DNA from: Streptomyces sp. NWU339
GTDB taxonomy: Bacteria; Actinomycetota; Actinomycetes; Streptomycetales; Streptomycetaceae
DNA length: 64,000 nt
Reading direction: 5' to 3'
Assembly (NCBI RefSeq): GCF_003143855.1
Contig: NZ_QFRK01000018.1
Coordinates: 62,001-126,000, forward strand
A program made the translations under genes and the position numbers. This document shows, one piece after another, positions 62,468-64,000 of the stretch (positions within the stretch are counted from its first letter, which is position 1; every line of letters begins with the position of its first letter). Below the pieces are notes generated by a model. That model did not search any database and was not told the DNA's origin. It saw only the letters and a program-made list of their open reading frames with translations.

Positions 62468-62641
62468 TCAGGCTAGGGACGCACCGACCTCCACACCGTG
62501 CTCGGCGGCGAGCCGGCGCAGGTCGTCGAGCTCGCCCTGCTCCACCTCGACGAGGAAGTCGTCACCCTCGTCGCGGGCCCGGGACAGATCGGACTCGGTC
62601 GTCCTTATGCGCTGCAGAAGTCCTGCGGTGAAAGCGTCCAT
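62468..62641 (-). CDS. Small conserved protein (57 residues)
   Basis: A 57-residue acidic helical protein: MDAFTAGLLQRIRTTESDLS, GDDFLVEVEQGELDDLRRLA. It has no Cys and no membrane span and probably forms a helical hairpin. ATG 62641 follows GAGGGGG by about seven bases, a strong site for such a short gene. It is convergent with suhB and divergent from cutR. It is conserved beside cutRS in Streptomyces as far as I recall; function unknown. Confidence 0.78.
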   Translation of the reverse strand: MDAFTAGLLQRIRTTESDLSRARDEGDDFLVEVEQGELDDLRRLAAEHGVEVGASLA

Positions 62642-63303
62642 GCTGCGCCCCCTCGTCCTGGGTCGTGGGTCGACGGCACGAAGGTGTGCCGTTCGAAAGG
62701 GACGATCACGTCTGCGGTGGATGACCGGCGCCGCTCGGCCTGGGGCCACGGCGTCGGACACCCGGGTCCGCTCTGCAGGAAACGGATTGATGCGCACCGC
62801 GGTGTGGCACGGTGCGAGCAGAGCGTGATCGCGGGATGTAAACCCGTCCTCCCCAGGCTCCCTTCCGCGGAAACCTCACCGTACGAGAAAATCTCGTATT
62901 CCCGTGCCGTTCGTCCGGACTTTCCCTGTCCCGTGCCCCGCGCCACCGCCCGTTCCCGGTCGCGGACCCCGCCTTGGAGCTCCGGACGAAATGGGCGTCC
63001 GATCAGCTCGCGGCGTCATGGGGTCCCCCTCCGCTCATGGGGTCCCTCCCGCTCGAGCGAAGTCGAGAGTGGGGGAGGAGCTACTAGGGCCTTTCGGTAA
63101 CGCGACTGGGGGTCCGTCCCCCTGCTCGCAGAGCTCGGGGGGAGTGCGTGCCAGGCGCCGCGAGCCGGGCGCCCATTTCGTTCGGGGCTCTTACAGCCGA
63201 CTTATGGCCGAAAAGGGCAGGATGGAGGCAACACACCCACCGGCACCCTGCCCGCATGCGCTCCGGAGCGCTGCCCGGCGGGACTCGAGGAAGGACAAGC
63301 GAC
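62642..63303. other. Region upstream of cutR with repeated hairpin elements
   Basis: No gene is convincing in these 662 bases. Two tandem copies of an about 19-bp unit CATGGGGTCCC(C)CTCC(C)GCTC lie at 63017-63054, followed by an imperfect hairpin to 63077; a second, related GC-hairpin is at 63118-63141. This type of GGGGTCCC...CTCGAGCG element recurs in Streptomyces intergenic DNA. The cutR promoter should lie near 63190-63290. Confidence 0.5.
63017..63077. repeat. Tandem GGGGTCCC unit and hairpin
   Basis: Copy A 63017-63036, copy B 63036-63054, then GCTCGAGCGAAGTCGAGAGT folding back over copy B. It looks like a small dispersed repeat. Confidence 0.6.
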
Positions 63304-63957
63304 GTGCGCGTACTCGTCGTCGAGGACGAGCAGCTGCTCGCCGATGCGGTGGCCACCGGACTACGCCGGGAGGCCATGGCCGTCGACGTCGTGTACGACG
63401 GGGCGGCCGCCCTGGAGCGCATCGGCGTCAACGACTACGACGTGGTCGTCCTCGACCGCGACCTCCCCCTCGTGCACGGCGACGACGTGTGCCGCAGGAT
63501 CGTCGAACTCGGCATGCCCACGCGCGTGCTGATGCTCACGGCCTCCGGCGACGTCAGCGACCGGGTCGAGGGCCTGGAGATCGGCGCCGACGACTATCTG
63601 CCCAAGCCCTTCGCGTTCAGCGAGCTCATCGCGCGCGTGCGCGCCCTGGGGCGGCGTACCAGCGTGCCGCTCCCGCCGGTCCTGGAGCGCGCCGGGATCA
63701 AGCTTGACCCCAACCGCCGCGAGGTGTTCCGCGAAGGCCAGGAGGTCCAGCTCGCGCCCAAGGAGTTCGCCGTCCTCGAGGTGCTCATGCGCAGCGAGGG
63801 CGCCGTCGTCTCCGCGGAGCAACTGCTGGAGAAGGCCTGGGACGAGAACACCGACCCGTTCACCAACGTGGTGCGGGTGACCGTCATGACCCTGCGCCGC
63901 AAGCTGGGCGAGCCGCCGGTCATCGTGACCGTGCCCGGCTCGGGCTACCGGATCTGA
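63304..63957 (+). CDS. cutR: Response regulator CutR
   Basis: A 217-residue OmpR-family response regulator of the CutRS system. The receiver has VRVLVVEDEQLLADAVATGL, phospho-Asp in VVLDRDLPL and Lys in YLPKPFAF. The C-terminal winged helix has LAPKEFAVLEVLMRSEGAVV, LEKAWDENTDPFTNVVRVTV and TLRRKLGEPPVIVTVPGSGY. GTG 63304 follows GAGGAAGGA by about nine bases. CutRS was first linked to copper metabolism in S. lividans and later to secretion or antibiotic control. The kinase follows. Confidence 0.93.
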   Translation: MRVLVVEDEQLLADAVATGLRREAMAVDVVYDGAAALERIGVNDYDVVVLDRDLPLVHGDDVCRRIVELGMPTRVLMLTASGDVSDRVEGLEIGADDYLPKPFAFSELIARVRALGRRTSVPLPPVLERAGIKLDPNRREVFREGQEVQLAPKEFAVLEVLMRSEGAVVSAEQLLEKAWDENTDPFTNVVRVTVMTLRRKLGEPPVIVTVPGSGYRI

Positions 63958-63961
63958 TCCC

Positions 63962-64000
63962 GTGGCCGCCACCCCCACGCCCGCCCCGGGGTCCCCGCAG
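63962..64000 (+). CDS. cutS: Sensor kinase CutS, first 13 codons
   Basis: GTG 63962 opens a frame MAATPTPAPGSPQ that runs to the window edge. Four bases separate it from the cutR stop. The Pro/Ala-rich start is consistent with the N-terminus of CutS, but the fragment is too short to prove it. Confidence 0.5.
   Translation, partial: MAATPTPAPGSPQ

Overview
ORGANISM. Very high GC, GTG and TTG starts, and a run of actinomycete-specific genes (hrdB with a Lys/Ala-rich N-terminus, whiH, sepH, a DUF7455 zinc ribbon, cutR) place this window in the chromosome core of a Streptomyces species. The gene order resembles, from memory, the nrdJ to cutRS stretch of S. coelicolor. The window holds about 56 protein genes or gene remnants, one c-di-AMP riboswitch, several strong hairpin terminators and one probable iron box. 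I saw no rRNA, tRNA or CRISPR array. LAYOUT. 1-7.8 kb: 3' part of the B12-dependent ribonucleotide reductase nrdJ, a TerD-like protein, a DUF4937-like protein, a histidine phosphatase, an ADP-ribosylglycohydrolase, a TetR C-terminal remnant, rnhB and two unrecognised conserved genes. 8-15 kb: a RecQ helicase fused to a phosphoribosyltransferase-like domain, a DUF4192 protein, a Nudix/winged-helix regulator and an ABC ATPase-permease fusion. 15-22 kb: the developmental regulator whiH, the principal sigma factor hrdB, a secreted trypsin-like protease, the DUF7455 zinc ribbon and topoisomerase IV subunit B (parE). 22-27.8 kb: a DUF485/sodium:solute symporter pair, a CitAB/DcuSR-type two-component system transcribed towards it, and an iron-box-preceded sucrase/ferredoxin-like gene. 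27.9-39.3 kb: a G3E GTPase, parC, a coupled pair of M16 peptidase subunits, a riboswitch-controlled M23 peptidase, the PTS phosphocarrier HPr, and a GNAT/acyl-CoA-synthetase protein acetyltransferase. 39.8-46.1 kb: a complete six-gene Mrp-type Na+/H+ antiporter operon (A and B fused, then C-D-E-F-G) with every junction overlapping. 46.2-50.1 kb: DUF5998, an AlkP-type phosphodiesterase, thymidine kinase, and an imine-reductase-like oxidoreductase divergent from a MerR regulator. 50.1-53.3 kb is the accessory patch: an XRE/DUF397 pair, a frameshifted ORF, an orphan SMI1/KNR4 gene and a roughly 390-bp block bounded by 32-bp inverted repeats. 53.3-64 kb: a VOC protein, a sulfurtransferase, sepH, a one-membrane-span protein, an aldonolactone oxidase, an MFS transporter, ferrochelatase, inositol monophosphatase, a 57-residue protein, cutR and the first codons of cutS. 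HOW THE GENES FIT. Most are housekeeping: dNTP supply, RNA primer removal, chromosome decatenation (parE/parC), basal transcription (hrdB), sporulation and septation control (whiH, sepH) and heme synthesis. Clear regulatory logic is visible in four places: the c-di-AMP riboswitch on the cell-wall peptidase, the DmdR1/IdeR-type iron box on the 2Fe-2S protein gene, the MerR-type dyad between the oxidoreductase and its regulator, and the two-component system facing the symporter. No wholly new multi-gene system stands out. The best leads are the iron-box gene with no room for a leader, the RecQ-phosphoribosyltransferase fusion, the inverted-repeat block beside the SMI1 gene, and the Mrp operon placed among core genes.
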